A stretch of 59,925 nucleotides of DNA from an uncultured Lachnospiraceae bacterium (GTDB lineage: Bacteria > Bacillota > Clostridia > Lachnospirales > Lachnospiraceae). Shown piece by piece: positions 25,619-37,916 of the stretch. Both the position numbers and the translations under genes were made by a program. How positions within the stretch are numbered: position 1 is the stretch's first letter; each line of letters starts with the position of its first letter. The stretch covers positions 1 through 59,925 of the forward strand of contig CAMFDJ010000021.1 of NCBI GenBank assembly GCA_945949085.1, given 5' to 3'. The notes beneath the pieces were generated by a model. That model saw nothing but the letters and a program-made list of their open reading frames with translations. It did no database searches and was not told the DNA's origin.

Positions 25619-26773
25619 ATGAGTCAGAATCATGTGAAAAAGCTGGTGGGACTTTGTCTGCTTTTGACTGTGCTCTTGGTTTTTCCTGTCCATGCGACGG
25701 CGACCAGTACGGGAGCGCAGCTGCAAAACGCCAAAAATGAAAAGGAGCGCGCGGAGAATAAGCTGGATCGGACAAATGAGACAGTGCAAAAGCTCCAGAG
25801 CGACAGGGCAAGTCTGCAGACCTATCTGGATGAACTGAATCAGGAATTGCAGGAAGCGAACGGAAAGCTTTTGGAGCTGGAGACTATCAAAGAAAAGAAG
25901 CAGCAGGATATCGAACAGGCGCAAAAGGATATTGAGGAAGCAAAACAGCTTCAGGTGACGCGCTACGAGGAGATGAAGCAGCGCATCAAATTCATGTATG
26001 AAAAGGGAAACGACTCCTATCTGGAACTGTTCCTTTCCGCAAAGAGCTTCTCTGATCTTTTGAATAAGGCGGACTATATTGAGATGATCAACGTATATGA
26101 CCGCGATATGTTAAAGGCTTATGAAGAGGCAGAAAAGGAAATTGCCAAAAAAGAAAAGGAACTGCAGGAGGATGTGGAAACCCTTCATGTACTGGAGGAG
26201 CAGGCACAGGGCAGTGTTGAGGAAGTGTTTGCCGCGGTACAGGAGGCGGGAAAGAATGTCAGCGACTATATGGATCAGATCCGGCAGCAGGAAGAAAAGG
26301 CGCTCGAATATGAGCGGCAGATAGCGGAGGCGGAAAGCGACATTGCGACGCTGACGGCGCAGTATAAGGAAGAACTTGCCATGTCACTACAGTCGGCTTC
26401 CATGGTAAACCGTGATCTGTCAGATGTTGCTTTTGCTGCAGGAGATGTGGATCTGATGGCGGCGATCATCGAGTGCGAGGCCGGCGGCGAGAGCTACACC
26501 GGTAAGGTGGCGGTCGGAGCTGTCGTGCTCAACCGCGTGCGCAGTCCGCTCTTTCCCTCGACAGTGCTTGAGGTCATCATGCAAAACAGACAGTTTTCGC
26601 CGGTTGCCAGCGGCCGTTTTGCACTGGTGCTGGCAAGAGGCGCCAATGAATCCTGTTATCAGGCGGCACAGGATGCCATGGCAGGCGCATCCCCTGTCGG
26701 CGGATGCCTGTTTTTCCGTACCCCGATACCGGGCCTTACCGGCCAGCAGATCGGCGGGCATATTTTTTATTAA
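25619..26773 (+). CDS. Secreted coiled-coil cell wall hydrolase (SleB-like Hydrolase_2)
   Basis: A 384-residue exported protein: signal peptide ending near HATA (residue ~30), a long coiled coil of about 220 residues like the N-terminus of CwlO/PcsB proteins, and a C-terminal SleB/CwlJ-type domain. That domain has LMAAIIECEAGGESYTGKVAVGAVVLNRVR with the key Glu, and QFSPVASG. SleB-type domains act as lytic transglycosylase-like peptidoglycan enzymes. The coiled coil may link it to an FtsEX-type activator (inference). GGTGGAG precedes the ATG. Confidence 0.92.
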   Translation: MSQNHVKKLVGLCLLLTVLLVFPVHATATSTGAQLQNAKNEKERAENKLDRTNETVQKLQSDRASLQTYLDELNQELQEANGKLLELETIKEKKQQDIEQAQKDIEEAKQLQVTRYEEMKQRIKFMYEKGNDSYLELFLSAKSFSDLLNKADYIEMINVYDRDMLKAYEEAEKEIAKKEKELQEDVETLHVLEEQAQGSVEEVFAAVQEAGKNVSDYMDQIRQQEEKALEYERQIAEAESDIATLTAQYKEELAMSLQSASMVNRDLSDVAFAAGDVDLMAAIIECEAGGESYTGKVAVGAVVLNRVRSPLFPSTVLEVIMQNRQFSPVASGRFALVLARGANESCYQAAQDAMAGASPVGGCLFFRTPIPGLTGQQIGGHIFY

Positions 26774-26815
26774 GAATGTAGGAAATATTATTTTTGTAAA
26801 ATATTCACAATTGAG

Positions 26816-26860
26816 TATGCTTTGGAGAAGTGCTATACTTTCTTCAAAGCATATTTTTCT
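26816..26860 (+). terminator. Terminator of the upp-to-hydrolase gene run
   Basis: TATGCTTTGGAGAA (26816-26829) pairs with TTCTTCAAAGCATA (26840-26853) with a single G-T wobble, followed by a T-rich tail. Confidence 0.92.
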
Positions 26861-26960
26861 TTTTGAAAAAATGATTATTATTTATTGAAGAGAAAAAGGA
26901 TATACTAATAGGTGTTTGCATACATGTTTTTTATGAATGAAAATGATGGAGGTTCATGAT

Positions 26961-27128
26961 ATGGTTAATCAGGAGAAAGCGATTCAAAATTCTTTACTTC
27001 AGGCACTTGATAGCGGCATAGAGGATATGTTGGCTGGAAGAGAGCTGCCTTATGAGGAAGCCAAGAAGAAAATAGCACAAATTAGAGGTGCGAGGAAAGA
27101 TGAAAAAGCGAAAAGTGCTTTTAACTAA
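26961..27128 (+). CDS. Small antitoxin-like protein, unknown
   Basis: A 55-residue charged helical protein (MVNQEKAIQNSLLQALDSG...), ATG 26961 with GGAGG 8 bases upstream. The LLQALDSGIEDMLAGRELPYEEAKKKI layout recalls the short antitoxins of type II addiction modules, but no RelE/ParE partner is intact beside it. Assignment is tentative. Confidence 0.5.
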   Translation: MVNQEKAIQNSLLQALDSGIEDMLAGRELPYEEAKKKIAQIRGARKDEKAKSAFN

Positions 27129-27297
27129 ATTAACAAAAACCGATGAATTGATAAAATTGCTAAGCGAAACAATTGCTTTTATAGGGAAAACATTTTTGCT
27201 ATATAGAGGATTCTATATATACATGGGTTTGGTAAAACCCTCGATATTTTTTTATATTATAAAAAATGATGAAGTACATGAAGACATTTGTAAATGA
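27100..27297 (+). CDS. Possible 65-residue hydrophobic protein overlapping the previous gene
   Basis: An ORF from ATG 27100 (GAGGAA 3-8 bases upstream) overlaps the previous gene by 29 bases. Residues 1-16 are basic, and a hydrophobic stretch at about 25-55 could be membrane-bound. AT-rich and with no recognised family; it may be a remnant of a lost toxin partner or a chance ORF. Confidence 0.28.
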   Translation: MKKRKVLLTKLTKTDELIKLLSETIAFIGKTFLLYRGFYIYMGLVKPSIFFYIIKNDEVHEDICK

Positions 27298-27332
27298 TAT
27301 GGATATGAGACGGGAAGGTTACGAGGAGACGA

Positions 27333-27370
27333 AAAAACTGCGCCCAATTTCAGAGTTGAACGCAGTTTTT
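27333..27370 (+). terminator. Bidirectional terminator before DUF2442
   Basis: Perfect AAAAACTGCG (27333-27342) with CGCAGTTTTT (27361-27370). It lies between convergent small genes. Confidence 0.9.
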
Positions 27371-27373
27371 GAT

Positions 27374-27631
27374 TTACTGAATAGAATACAACACATCAGG
27401 ATCTAAATCCAAACACTCGGATGGTTCATAATTTCCTGATAAGTCCCAAGCAAGAGTGTGATTCATTACAGTACAACGAGTAAGAAAAAAGTTCTTATCT
27501 GCAAGTACTGTAAATACACCTTTCTTGGTAAGTGGCTTTGCATCATACAAAACAATTTTTCCATCTTGAAATAGTATTTCTACTGTGTAGTCTTCGTGAG
27601 GAATTACTTGAACAACCTCTGGTGAGAACAT
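27374..27631 (-). CDS. DUF2442 domain protein
   Basis: An 85-residue protein with the DUF2442 pattern: VVQVIPHEDYTVEILFQDGKIVLYDAKPL and AWDLSGNYEPSECLDLDPDVLY. It overlaps no neighbour but lies 13 bases downstream of the DUF4160 gene on the same strand. This pairing is widespread and has been proposed as a toxin-antitoxin-like module (established only as a prediction). Confidence 0.87.
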   Translation of the reverse strand: MFSPEVVQVIPHEDYTVEILFQDGKIVLYDAKPLTKKGVFTVLADKNFFLTRCTVMNHTLAWDLSGNYEPSECLDLDPDVLYSIQ

Positions 27632-27644
27632 AATGATACACCTC

Positions 27645-27905
27645 CTATCTCAATGGTTCAATAATCATCAGTTTTCCGGACTCTTTACTGATTTCCCAAT
27701 TCTTCATAAGTTCATCTCTATGAATTTCACACCAGGCGAGAACTAATTTGATTTGTTTTGTAGGAAGATAACCTTTAAAAACACTTCCATTAATGATATC
27801 AATCAAGGCCTTATGATCGCCATAAATTGCATGAAAATGTGGTGGATTATGGTCTTCATAATACATATAAATAGAAATTCCAAAAAATTCCGATATTTGT
27901 GGCAT
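27645..27905 (-). CDS. DUF4160 domain protein
   Basis: An 86-residue protein: MPQISEFFGISIYMYYEDHNPPHFHAIYGD is the DUF4160 signature, ending LMKNWEISKESGKLMIIEPL. ATG 27905 has AAGGAG about 9 bases upstream. It is the first gene of the DUF4160-DUF2442 pair; the partner probably neutralises or modulates it (inference). Confidence 0.88.
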   Translation of the reverse strand: MPQISEFFGISIYMYYEDHNPPHFHAIYGDHKALIDIINGSVFKGYLPTKQIKLVLAWCEIHRDELMKNWEISKESGKLMIIEPLR

Positions 27906-27998
27906 AATACATTTCTCCTTTTCAATCTTTATGTAGAGAAAATTTTTTGCGTTAGAAATATTATAGCACGAATGCATTCTTTTTAACATATCTCTTTT

Positions 27999-28475
27999 CT
28001 ACTCAAACCTCTCCACATACCCCTTGATCTTCTCAAATTCCCCGGAATAAATCATAGTCAGCACGCGGTCGAGTGTGCGGAGTGAAGCGGTAAGCTGCTG
28101 CGGTGTGATGCCGCCGCTCTCCAGTGCATCGGCAAGCTCTCCGATATCAACCACCTTCACAGGACCGTCCGGATAGATCAGGACATCCGCCAGAAGGTCG
28201 GTCACGATAAGGCTTGTCCCGTCATCCTTCCACTCATGGGAGATAATATCGATATACCAGTACAGGAGCGAATTGTCCTCGCAGTAAAATTTGCTCACCT
28301 TGCAGCCTGCATCAAAGAAATAGCAGGAAATGCCGTGATGCAGATCCTTTTTGGGGTGCAGGGCACGCCACTTCGTCACAAGCCTGTCTGCTTCAAAGAA
28401 AACAAGCTCATCATTTTTTAGCAAAATACATTCATTGGGAATAATTCGTCTGCGATACAGGGAAAACTCTTTCAT
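27999..28475 (-). CDS. DUF402 domain protein
   Basis: A 158-residue protein starting MKEFSLYRRRIIPNECILL (ATG 28475, GGAG upstream; a longer ORF reading is not supported). Body: YWYIDIISHEW, SLIVTDLLADVLIYPDG and a C-terminal ALESGGIT helix. This is the DUF402/FomD-like fold, whose best-known members hydrolyse nucleotide or phosphonate esters with metal. The substrate here is unknown. Confidence 0.82.
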   Translation of the reverse strand: MKEFSLYRRRIIPNECILLKNDELVFFEADRLVTKWRALHPKKDLHHGISCYFFDAGCKVSKFYCEDNSLLYWYIDIISHEWKDDGTSLIVTDLLADVLIYPDGPVKVVDIGELADALESGGITPQQLTASLRTLDRVLTMIYSGEFEKIKGYVERFE

Positions 28476-28743
28476 AGTATGCTCCGTTCTGCCGCGTGGC
28501 GGCGAGGGGGGATTTGTTACAGGCATTTTAGGTGCTGGACAAAAACGATGCCCTTTGCAAGCACAAACAAGCTTTGACCGGTGGTTTTGCTGTACTTGTG
28601 CCCGGGAACCGGGATTGACAAAATCGTACTCTGAAAGGTGGCAAATGTCAATGAAAATACCCGGAAAAAACAAGGGAAAAAGTACACAAAATACAGCAGG
28701 ATAGTTTGGCAGAAAAATGGTAACAAAATGGTTTGTTTTGAGG

Positions 28744-28772
28744 TAGACAGAATCTCAAAAAGTAGGTATAAT
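28744..28772 (+). promoter_or_regulatory. Promoter of the F-ATPase operon
   Basis: TAGACA (28744-28749), 17-bp spacer, TATAAT (28767-28772). Transcription would begin near 28779, only 3 bases before the ATG at 28782. Confidence 0.75.
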
Positions 28773-28781
28773 CTATAGGTA

Positions 28782-29120
28782 ATGCGTAAAAATGCGAAGG
28801 TGAAGGAATTGGCAGTAAAAAAGAGGCGAAAGAACGACAAATATGATAAAAATGTCTTCCGGACTCTGACGATGGTCACCCAGTTTGGGATCAATATGCT
28901 GGTGCCGATCTTCTTGTGTTTTTTTGCAGGTTACTATCTGGACCGGAGATTGGGAACCTCCTATCTGACGGTGGTTTTGTTCTTTGTGGGGGCGCTTGCC
29001 GGATTTCGTAATATTTTTCTGTTTGCGCGCAGGCTTTCTGCGGGAGATGACAAAGCATTAAAGAGCCGCGGCGAAGTGGCCGGGGTAGAGGAGGACAGGG
29101 ATGATAAAAAAGCTGAGTGA
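28782..29120 (+). CDS. atpZ: AtpZ/AtpI-type small membrane protein of the ATPase operon
   Basis: A 112-residue protein with two membrane helices in the AtpZ pattern (FGINMLVPIFLCFFAGYYLDRRLGTS; VVLFFVGALAGFRNIFLFARR) and charged ends. AtpZ/AtpI proteins assist c-ring assembly and possibly Mg2+/Ca2+ entry. The start is uncertain: the predicted transcript would make ATG 28782 nearly leaderless, whereas TTG 28809 has GAAGG 8 bases upstream and gives 103 residues. It overlaps the next gene by 20 bases. Confidence 0.87.
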   Translation: MRKNAKVKELAVKKRRKNDKYDKNVFRTLTMVTQFGINMLVPIFLCFFAGYYLDRRLGTSYLTVVLFFVGALAGFRNIFLFARRLSAGDDKALKSRGEVAGVEEDRDDKKAE

Positions 29121-29490
29121 GCTTTCGGATGTCCTTCCGGAGCTCCTTTTGGGAATTATTGCTTATGGCGCAGTCTGCGAGATCATAGGTGTCCTGCTGG
29201 TATCGGACAAGCTGTTTTACAGCGTGGGGCTGCTCATCGGTATTCTGATGGCATCCGGTATGGCTGTACACATGGCATGGTCGCTCTCGGTTGCGCTCTC
29301 ATTTGCGCAGGAGGACGCCGTGAAGATGATGCAAAAGCACAATCTTCTGCGCTACGGAGTAGTCACGGTTTTGCTCGGGCTGCTCATGGTATCAGGACTG
29401 GGAAATCCCCTCGCGGCGTTTCTCGGTATCATGGGATTGAAAGTAGCGGCTTATCTGCAGCCGTTTACTCATAAATTATTCAGGAGGTGA
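29101..29490 (+). CDS. atpI: ATP synthase subunit I-like membrane protein
   Basis: A 129-residue protein with four hydrophobic segments arranged as in ATP synthase I/AtpI proteins: ELLLGIIAYGAVCEIIGVLL, YSVGLLIGILMASGMAVHMAWSL, YGVVTVLLGLLMVSGL and a final amphipathic helix. It overlaps atpZ and stops 4 bases before atpB. Probably a c-ring assembly factor. The family diverges fast, so the call leans on context. Confidence 0.75.
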   Translation: MIKKLSELSDVLPELLLGIIAYGAVCEIIGVLLVSDKLFYSVGLLIGILMASGMAVHMAWSLSVALSFAQEDAVKMMQKHNLLRYGVVTVLLGLLMVSGLGNPLAAFLGIMGLKVAAYLQPFTHKLFRR

Positions 29491-29494
29491 ATGT

Positions 29495-30214
29495 ATGGGG
29501 CAGGGAATTCTGTTATCCGCTGATTCGGAAATTGACTTTATGATCCATGGGATTTTTTCCTACAGCTTCTTTGGTCATACCGTATGGATAACAACCACTC
29601 ACGTATGCGTACTGATTGTATTCCTGATTCTGATCGGATTTGGAATCGCAGCAAACCGTACGATGAAGAAAGCCAGTGATGTGCCGGGTGCCTTTCAGAA
29701 TGTTGTGGAGCTGATCGTGGAGATGCTTGACAACATGGTCAAAGGTTCTATGGGATCACATGCGGCAAAGTTTGCCAATTATATTGGCACGATTTTTATC
29801 TTCATCCTGATCAGCAATATCTCCGGTCTGTTTGGCCTTCGGCCGCCGACAGCAGACTACGGTGTGACATTGCCGCTCGGTTTGATTACGTTTACGCTCA
29901 TCTTTTACAACAAAATCAAGTACCAGAAGGTCAGTGGCTTTTTAAAGGGACTGTGTGATCCGTGGCCGATCTGGGCACCCATCAACATCATCGGTGATGT
30001 GGCGGTTCCGATTTCGCTTTCGCTTCGTCTGTTTGCGAACGTCTTATCCGGAACAGTTATGATGGCACTTGTATACGGCCTGTTAAAATGGTTTGCGCTA
30101 TTCTGGCCGGCAGCATTACATGTTTATTTTGATCTATTCTCAGGAGCCATCCAGACATATGTATTCTGTATGCTGACGATGACATATATTTCGGATGCGA
30201 TCGGAGAAAACTAA
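29495..30214 (+). CDS. atpB: F0F1 ATP synthase subunit a
   Basis: A 239-residue membrane subunit that forms the ion half-channels. The fourth-helix signature LSLRLFANVLSGTVMM holds the essential arginine, and the last helix has FSGAIQTYVFCMLTMTYISDA. CAGGAGGTG precedes the ATG. Gene order atpZ-I-B-E-F-H-A-G-D-C is canonical. Confidence 0.97.
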   Translation: MGQGILLSADSEIDFMIHGIFSYSFFGHTVWITTTHVCVLIVFLILIGFGIAANRTMKKASDVPGAFQNVVELIVEMLDNMVKGSMGSHAAKFANYIGTIFIFILISNISGLFGLRPPTADYGVTLPLGLITFTLIFYNKIKYQKVSGFLKGLCDPWPIWAPINIIGDVAVPISLSLRLFANVLSGTVMMALVYGLLKWFALFWPAALHVYFDLFSGAIQTYVFCMLTMTYISDAIGEN

Positions 30215-30496
<282 letters not shown>

Positions 30497-30539
30497 TAGC
30501 CTTAGGTCGCAAAAAATTTAAGAAAAGGAGGCTTATGGC

Positions 30540-31109
30540 TTGAATACGTTAGTAAGTACGTTTTTCGTATTGGCAGACAGCGCAGGCGCAATGGAACCCA
30601 GACTGTTTGATCTGGACTGGCAGCTTTTTGCAGATGCATTCCTGATGATCATTGCTATCTTCGTGCTGGTGTTCTTCATGTCGAATCTGCTGTTCAATCC
30701 TGCCAGAAAGTTTTTGGCAGACAGACAGGAGCGTATCAAAAATGATCTTGATACGGCGCAGACAGAAAAAGCCGATGCAGTAGCGTTAAAGGAAGAGTAC
30801 GAGGCAAAGCTTCGTGAGATTGATAAGCAGGCAGAGGATATTCTGGCCGATGCGCGTAAGAAAGCACTCGCCAATGAGGCATCTATCGTGGCAAAGGCGA
30901 AGGAAGAGGCTGCGCGCATTATCGAGCATGCAAATGTGGAAGCAGAGCTTGAAAAGAAGAAAGCTGCTGACGAAGTGAAACAGGAAATGATCCAGATCGC
31001 ATCTCTCATGGCAGGAAAGGTGGTAGCGGCAAATATCGATACGACCGTCAGCGCCGGACTTGTAGATGAGACATTGAAGGAGATAGGTGAGAGCACATGG
31101 CTAAGCTAG
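30540..31109 (+). CDS. atpF: F0F1 ATP synthase subunit b
   Basis: A 189-residue stator subunit: one N-terminal membrane helix (FADAFLMIIAIFVLVFFMSNLLF) followed by a long charged right-handed coiled coil. The start is TTG 30540, 8 bases after AGGAGG; an ATG at 30535 would stop after two codons, so it is not the start. It overlaps atpH by 13 bases. Confidence 0.95.
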   Translation: MNTLVSTFFVLADSAGAMEPRLFDLDWQLFADAFLMIIAIFVLVFFMSNLLFNPARKFLADRQERIKNDLDTAQTEKADAVALKEEYEAKLREIDKQAEDILADARKKALANEASIVAKAKEEAARIIEHANVEAELEKKKAADEVKQEMIQIASLMAGKVVAANIDTTVSAGLVDETLKEIGESTWLS

Positions 31110-31648
31110 TATCCAAAACATACGGGGAAGCTTTGTTTGAGCTCGCAGTGGAGGAATCAAAACTCGATGCCTTCTATGAGGAGGTCAGTGCGATCCGTCT
31201 CATCTTAGAGCAGAATCCGGAGTTTTCCAAGTTAATGAATCATCCGAAGATCGACAAGGACGAAAAGCTCGCCGTCGTGGAAAATGTGTTTGGAGGTCGC
31301 ATTGACAAAGAGCTGGTCGGCTTTTTGCGACTGATCGTTGCCAAGGACAGATATGATGAGATAGCAGATATCCTTGCATATTTCCTTGACCGGGTAAAGA
31401 CGGAAAAGGGAATCGGTGTCGCTTTTGTAAAGAGCGCGGGACCGCTTACGGATGCACAGAAAAAGGCAGTAGAAGAGAGATTATTGGAGACCACGCAGTT
31501 TACGCAGATGGAGATGACCTACGAGGTGGATCCATCCCTCATTGGCGGACTTGTGATCCGTATCGGTGACCGCGTTGTGGATTCCAGCATTCAGACGAAG
31601 TTAAACGAGCTGAAAAAACAGCTTATGAAGATTCAGTTATCCTCATAG
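31097..31648 (+). CDS. atpH: F0F1 ATP synthase subunit delta
   Basis: A 183-residue stator cap that joins the alpha3beta3 head to subunit b. It shows YGEALFELAVEE, FVKSAGPLTDAQKKAV and the C-terminal YEVDPSLIGGLVIRIGDRVVDSSI signature. Translation is coupled to atpF by overlap. Confidence 0.96.
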   Translation: MAKLVSKTYGEALFELAVEESKLDAFYEEVSAIRLILEQNPEFSKLMNHPKIDKDEKLAVVENVFGGRIDKELVGFLRLIVAKDRYDEIADILAYFLDRVKTEKGIGVAFVKSAGPLTDAQKKAVEERLLETTQFTQMEMTYEVDPSLIGGLVIRIGDRVVDSSIQTKLNELKKQLMKIQLSS

Positions 31649-31659
31649 GCGAAAAATAA

Positions 31660-33186
<1,527 letters not shown>

Positions 33187-33195
33187 AAGTGGCAA

Positions 33196-33235
33196 GGTCA
33201 CCTGCATGGCGCCCGCGGGCAATGTGCAGATGACC
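33196..33235 (+). promoter_or_regulatory. Intercistronic stem-loop between atpA and atpG
   Basis: GGTCA-CTGCA pairs with TGCAG-TGACC around a loop with the palindrome GCCCGCGGGC (33211-33220). There is no T run. It is probably an mRNA-stabilising or processing structure. Confidence 0.65.
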
Positions 33236-33255
33236 GGAAAGAATAGGTGACACGC

Positions 33256-35525
<2,270 letters not shown>

Positions 35526-35536
35526 GGGGCTTGTAT

Positions 35537-35944
35537 ATGGCAGACGATAGAAACTTTGAACTGAAGATCATCACACCGGAGCGTATCTTCTATGAAGGGA
35601 AGGCCACGATGGTGGAATTCAATTCGACAGAAGGAGAACTCGGTGTTTACAAAAGACACATTCCGATGACAGTCATTGTAAAGCCCGGTATTTTGACAAT
35701 TACGGATGAAAATGACGAGATCAGGGAAGCAGCTCTGCATGAGGGCTTTGTGGAGATTCTGCCTGATAAGGTAACGATCATGGCAGAGATCATCGAATGG
35801 CCCGCAGAGATCGATGTGGAGAGAGCGGAGAGAGCCAAGGAAAGAGCTGAGGGTCGTCTCGCAGAGAGAAGCGAAACCACGGATATCGCCAGGGCACAGA
35901 CTGCACTTCTTCGTGCAATTGCCAGAATAGAGGCAGTGAAATAA
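35537..35944 (+). CDS. atpC: F0F1 ATP synthase subunit epsilon
   Basis: A 135-residue regulatory subunit: beta-sandwich domain (FELKIITPERIFYEG, GELGVYKRHIPMT, AALHEGFVEI) and C-terminal helical hairpin. ATG 35537 is preferred; a TTG at 35531 lies too close to the G-rich binding site. Last gene of the operon. Confidence 0.96.
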   Translation: MADDRNFELKIITPERIFYEGKATMVEFNSTEGELGVYKRHIPMTVIVKPGILTITDENDEIREAALHEGFVEILPDKVTIMAEIIEWPAEIDVERAERAKERAEGRLAERSETTDIARAQTALLRAIARIEAVK

Positions 35945-35954
35945 AAAGATGGAT

Positions 35955-35994
35955 AGCGGCAGGGATGGCATGAAAGTGCCAACCTGCCGCTTTT
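35955..35994 (+). terminator. Terminator of the F-ATPase operon
   Basis: AGCGGCAGG (35955-35963) pairs with CCTGCCGCT (35983-35991) and encloses a small TGGCA/TGCCA stem. A short T run follows. Confidence 0.85.
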
Positions 35995-36058
35995 AGCGTT
36001 TGTTGACACAAGCGCTCCGCTGCCTGCATAAGATAATAAAAACATGTGGAGCAGACAC

Positions 36059-36445
36059 ATGAGTGAACCCAAAATTCTTCCGTTCTATATGACCTATCCC
36101 ATGCCGATTGCCTATACGCAGGATCAGGGCATGGTACGGGATCTGGAATATTTCCAGCAGATCTATCCGCAGGGCGCAAAGCTTTTACAGAGAGAGATTG
36201 CCAAAATGGTGCATATTATCGATTATGAGGGCAGTATGATCTATGATGAATATCCGGATCAATTGTCGCTGCGAAAACTGGCAAAGGATATGCTTGATAA
36301 GCTCGTCCGCCAGAAGGATACGCTGCCCGAAATGCTGCAAAAGCTTCTCACAAATGACTGTATTGAGGAATATGTATTTCTTGTGCTTTTGAACGAAATT
36401 CTGAAAAAGAGACATAAAAATGACAGAGGATATCTGATGTTCTGA
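36059..36445 (+). CDS. Conserved-looking hypothetical protein
   Basis: A 128-residue protein, ATG 36059 behind GGAG (ATG 36044 is the alternative). It is acidic-helical with MSEPKILPFYMTYPMPIAYT, LLQREIAKMVHIIDYEGSMIYDEYPD and a basic end KKRHKNDRGYLMF. The text looks like a well-conserved clostridial protein, but I cannot name the family. No signal peptide or membrane helix. Confidence 0.7.
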   Translation: MSEPKILPFYMTYPMPIAYTQDQGMVRDLEYFQQIYPQGAKLLQREIAKMVHIIDYEGSMIYDEYPDQLSLRKLAKDMLDKLVRQKDTLPEMLQKLLTNDCIEEYVFLVLLNEILKKRHKNDRGYLMF

Positions 36446-36589
36446 AGAACGCATGTGGGTATCTGTCAGCCATGAATATTCGTGTTCTGAAAATACGCGA
36501 TGACCTTGACGAATCCATAAGGGAATGAGTACAATAACATAGGCGATATAGAAAATAGAAGTCCCGAAAAGACGCGGAAGGAAAAACGC

Positions 36590-37759
36590 ATGGAAAAGCT
36601 ACGTGCATTGTTAGAGAAAACAGTATCACAGAACCTTATTTCAATTGTGATCAGCAATCCGAAAAAGCAGATGGATATGGCAAATGGAGTAAAGCAGAAT
36701 AGGGCACTGTCAGCAGGGAAGATAAAAATCCGTCCCGTACTGCTGGCAGATGGCCTTGTTTTTCAGATGACAAGCTATGTGGGCACGCAGGTATTCCATG
36801 AAAATCTAAAAAAGGATGCGTTGATTGATGAGAGCATCAGCCTGATGCAGCAGCGTTTCGGGCAGCTTCAGCTTGAGACAGGGAGCCTTACAGCCACCGC
36901 CCTGGTGAGCAAAAAGGGGACTGTCACGGTCAAGGAGAAGAAGAAACCGGTGGGATGCAACGGCCAGATGCGCGAAAAGACGGATAGGCAGCCTGCAAGA
37001 GACCTCTCCCATAACCGCCCAAAGCACTACATTCTGCCGGAGGGTGTTCCGGTTCCGTTTCTATATGACCTCGGTGTGCAGACAAAGGATGGCAGGATCA
37101 TAAAGAGCCGCTATGATAAATTCCGGCAGATCAACCGTTTTCTGGAATTTATTGAGGATATTCTGCCGGCACTTCCCACGGATCGGGAGATTTCGATTCT
37201 GGATTTCGGGTGTGGCAAGTCTTATCTGACTTTTGCCATGTATTACTATCTGAAGGAACTCAAGGGGTATGATATCTCTGTGGTAGGACTTGATCTGAAA
37301 AAGGATGTCATAGCACACTGTAATGAACTGGCGCACAAATACGGTTATCGTAAGCTAACTTTTTTGGAGGGAGATGTCAGGGATTATCACGAAAAGGATG
37401 CGATAGACATGGTCGTGACACTCCATGCCTGTGACACGGCGACAGATATTGCCATTGCACGTGCCATCGCGTGGAATGCGCGCGTCATCTTATCGGTGCC
37501 CTGCTGTCAGCATGAGCTGAATGCACAGATTTCCTGCAAGGAGCTTGCACCGGTATTGCGGTATGGCCTTTTAAAGGAGCGCATGGCTGCGCTTTTGACA
37601 GACGGTATCTGCGCCTGTACAATGGAAGCATACGGCTATGAGACACAGGTGCTTGAATTTATCGATATGGAGCATACGCCCAAGAATATACTGTTGCGGG
37701 GCATCCGGGCAGATGGAATGCGTAAAAAAGCATTTCCATGGATGAGGTGCAGAGCATGA
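36590..37759 (+). CDS. SAM-dependent methyltransferase (GSTCD/Methyltransf_32-like)
   Basis: A 389-residue protein. The first ~180 residues are a family-specific region ending PVPFLYDLGVQTKDGRIIKSRYDKFRQINRFLE. A Rossmann methyltransferase domain follows with motif I LDFGCGKSYLTFAMYYYL (about residue 202), SVVGLDLKK, FLEGDVRDY and VVTLHACDTATD. The PCCQHEL segment near the end is typical of the GSTCD C-terminal domain. The substrate, perhaps RNA, is not known. AAGGA precedes the ATG. Confidence 0.87.
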   Translation: MEKLRALLEKTVSQNLISIVISNPKKQMDMANGVKQNRALSAGKIKIRPVLLADGLVFQMTSYVGTQVFHENLKKDALIDESISLMQQRFGQLQLETGSLTATALVSKKGTVTVKEKKKPVGCNGQMREKTDRQPARDLSHNRPKHYILPEGVPVPFLYDLGVQTKDGRIIKSRYDKFRQINRFLEFIEDILPALPTDREISILDFGCGKSYLTFAMYYYLKELKGYDISVVGLDLKKDVIAHCNELAHKYGYRKLTFLEGDVRDYHEKDAIDMVVTLHACDTATDIAIARAIAWNARVILSVPCCQHELNAQISCKELAPVLRYGLLKERMAALLTDGICACTMEAYGYETQVLEFIDMEHTPKNILLRGIRADGMRKKAFPWMRCRA

Positions 37760-37916
37760 TGGACATGCTGCATACAGGGCAGACGCTGGTTTCACTTTTG
37801 GCAGAAGATACAGGAAAGTAAAGGGTCGTATGATATTCGAAGCAGTGAGACAGTCGGGGAATGAGTAAGACATAGTATTTAGCATCAGTTGTGAGTCTGA
37901 TCATAGGAGAACGAAC

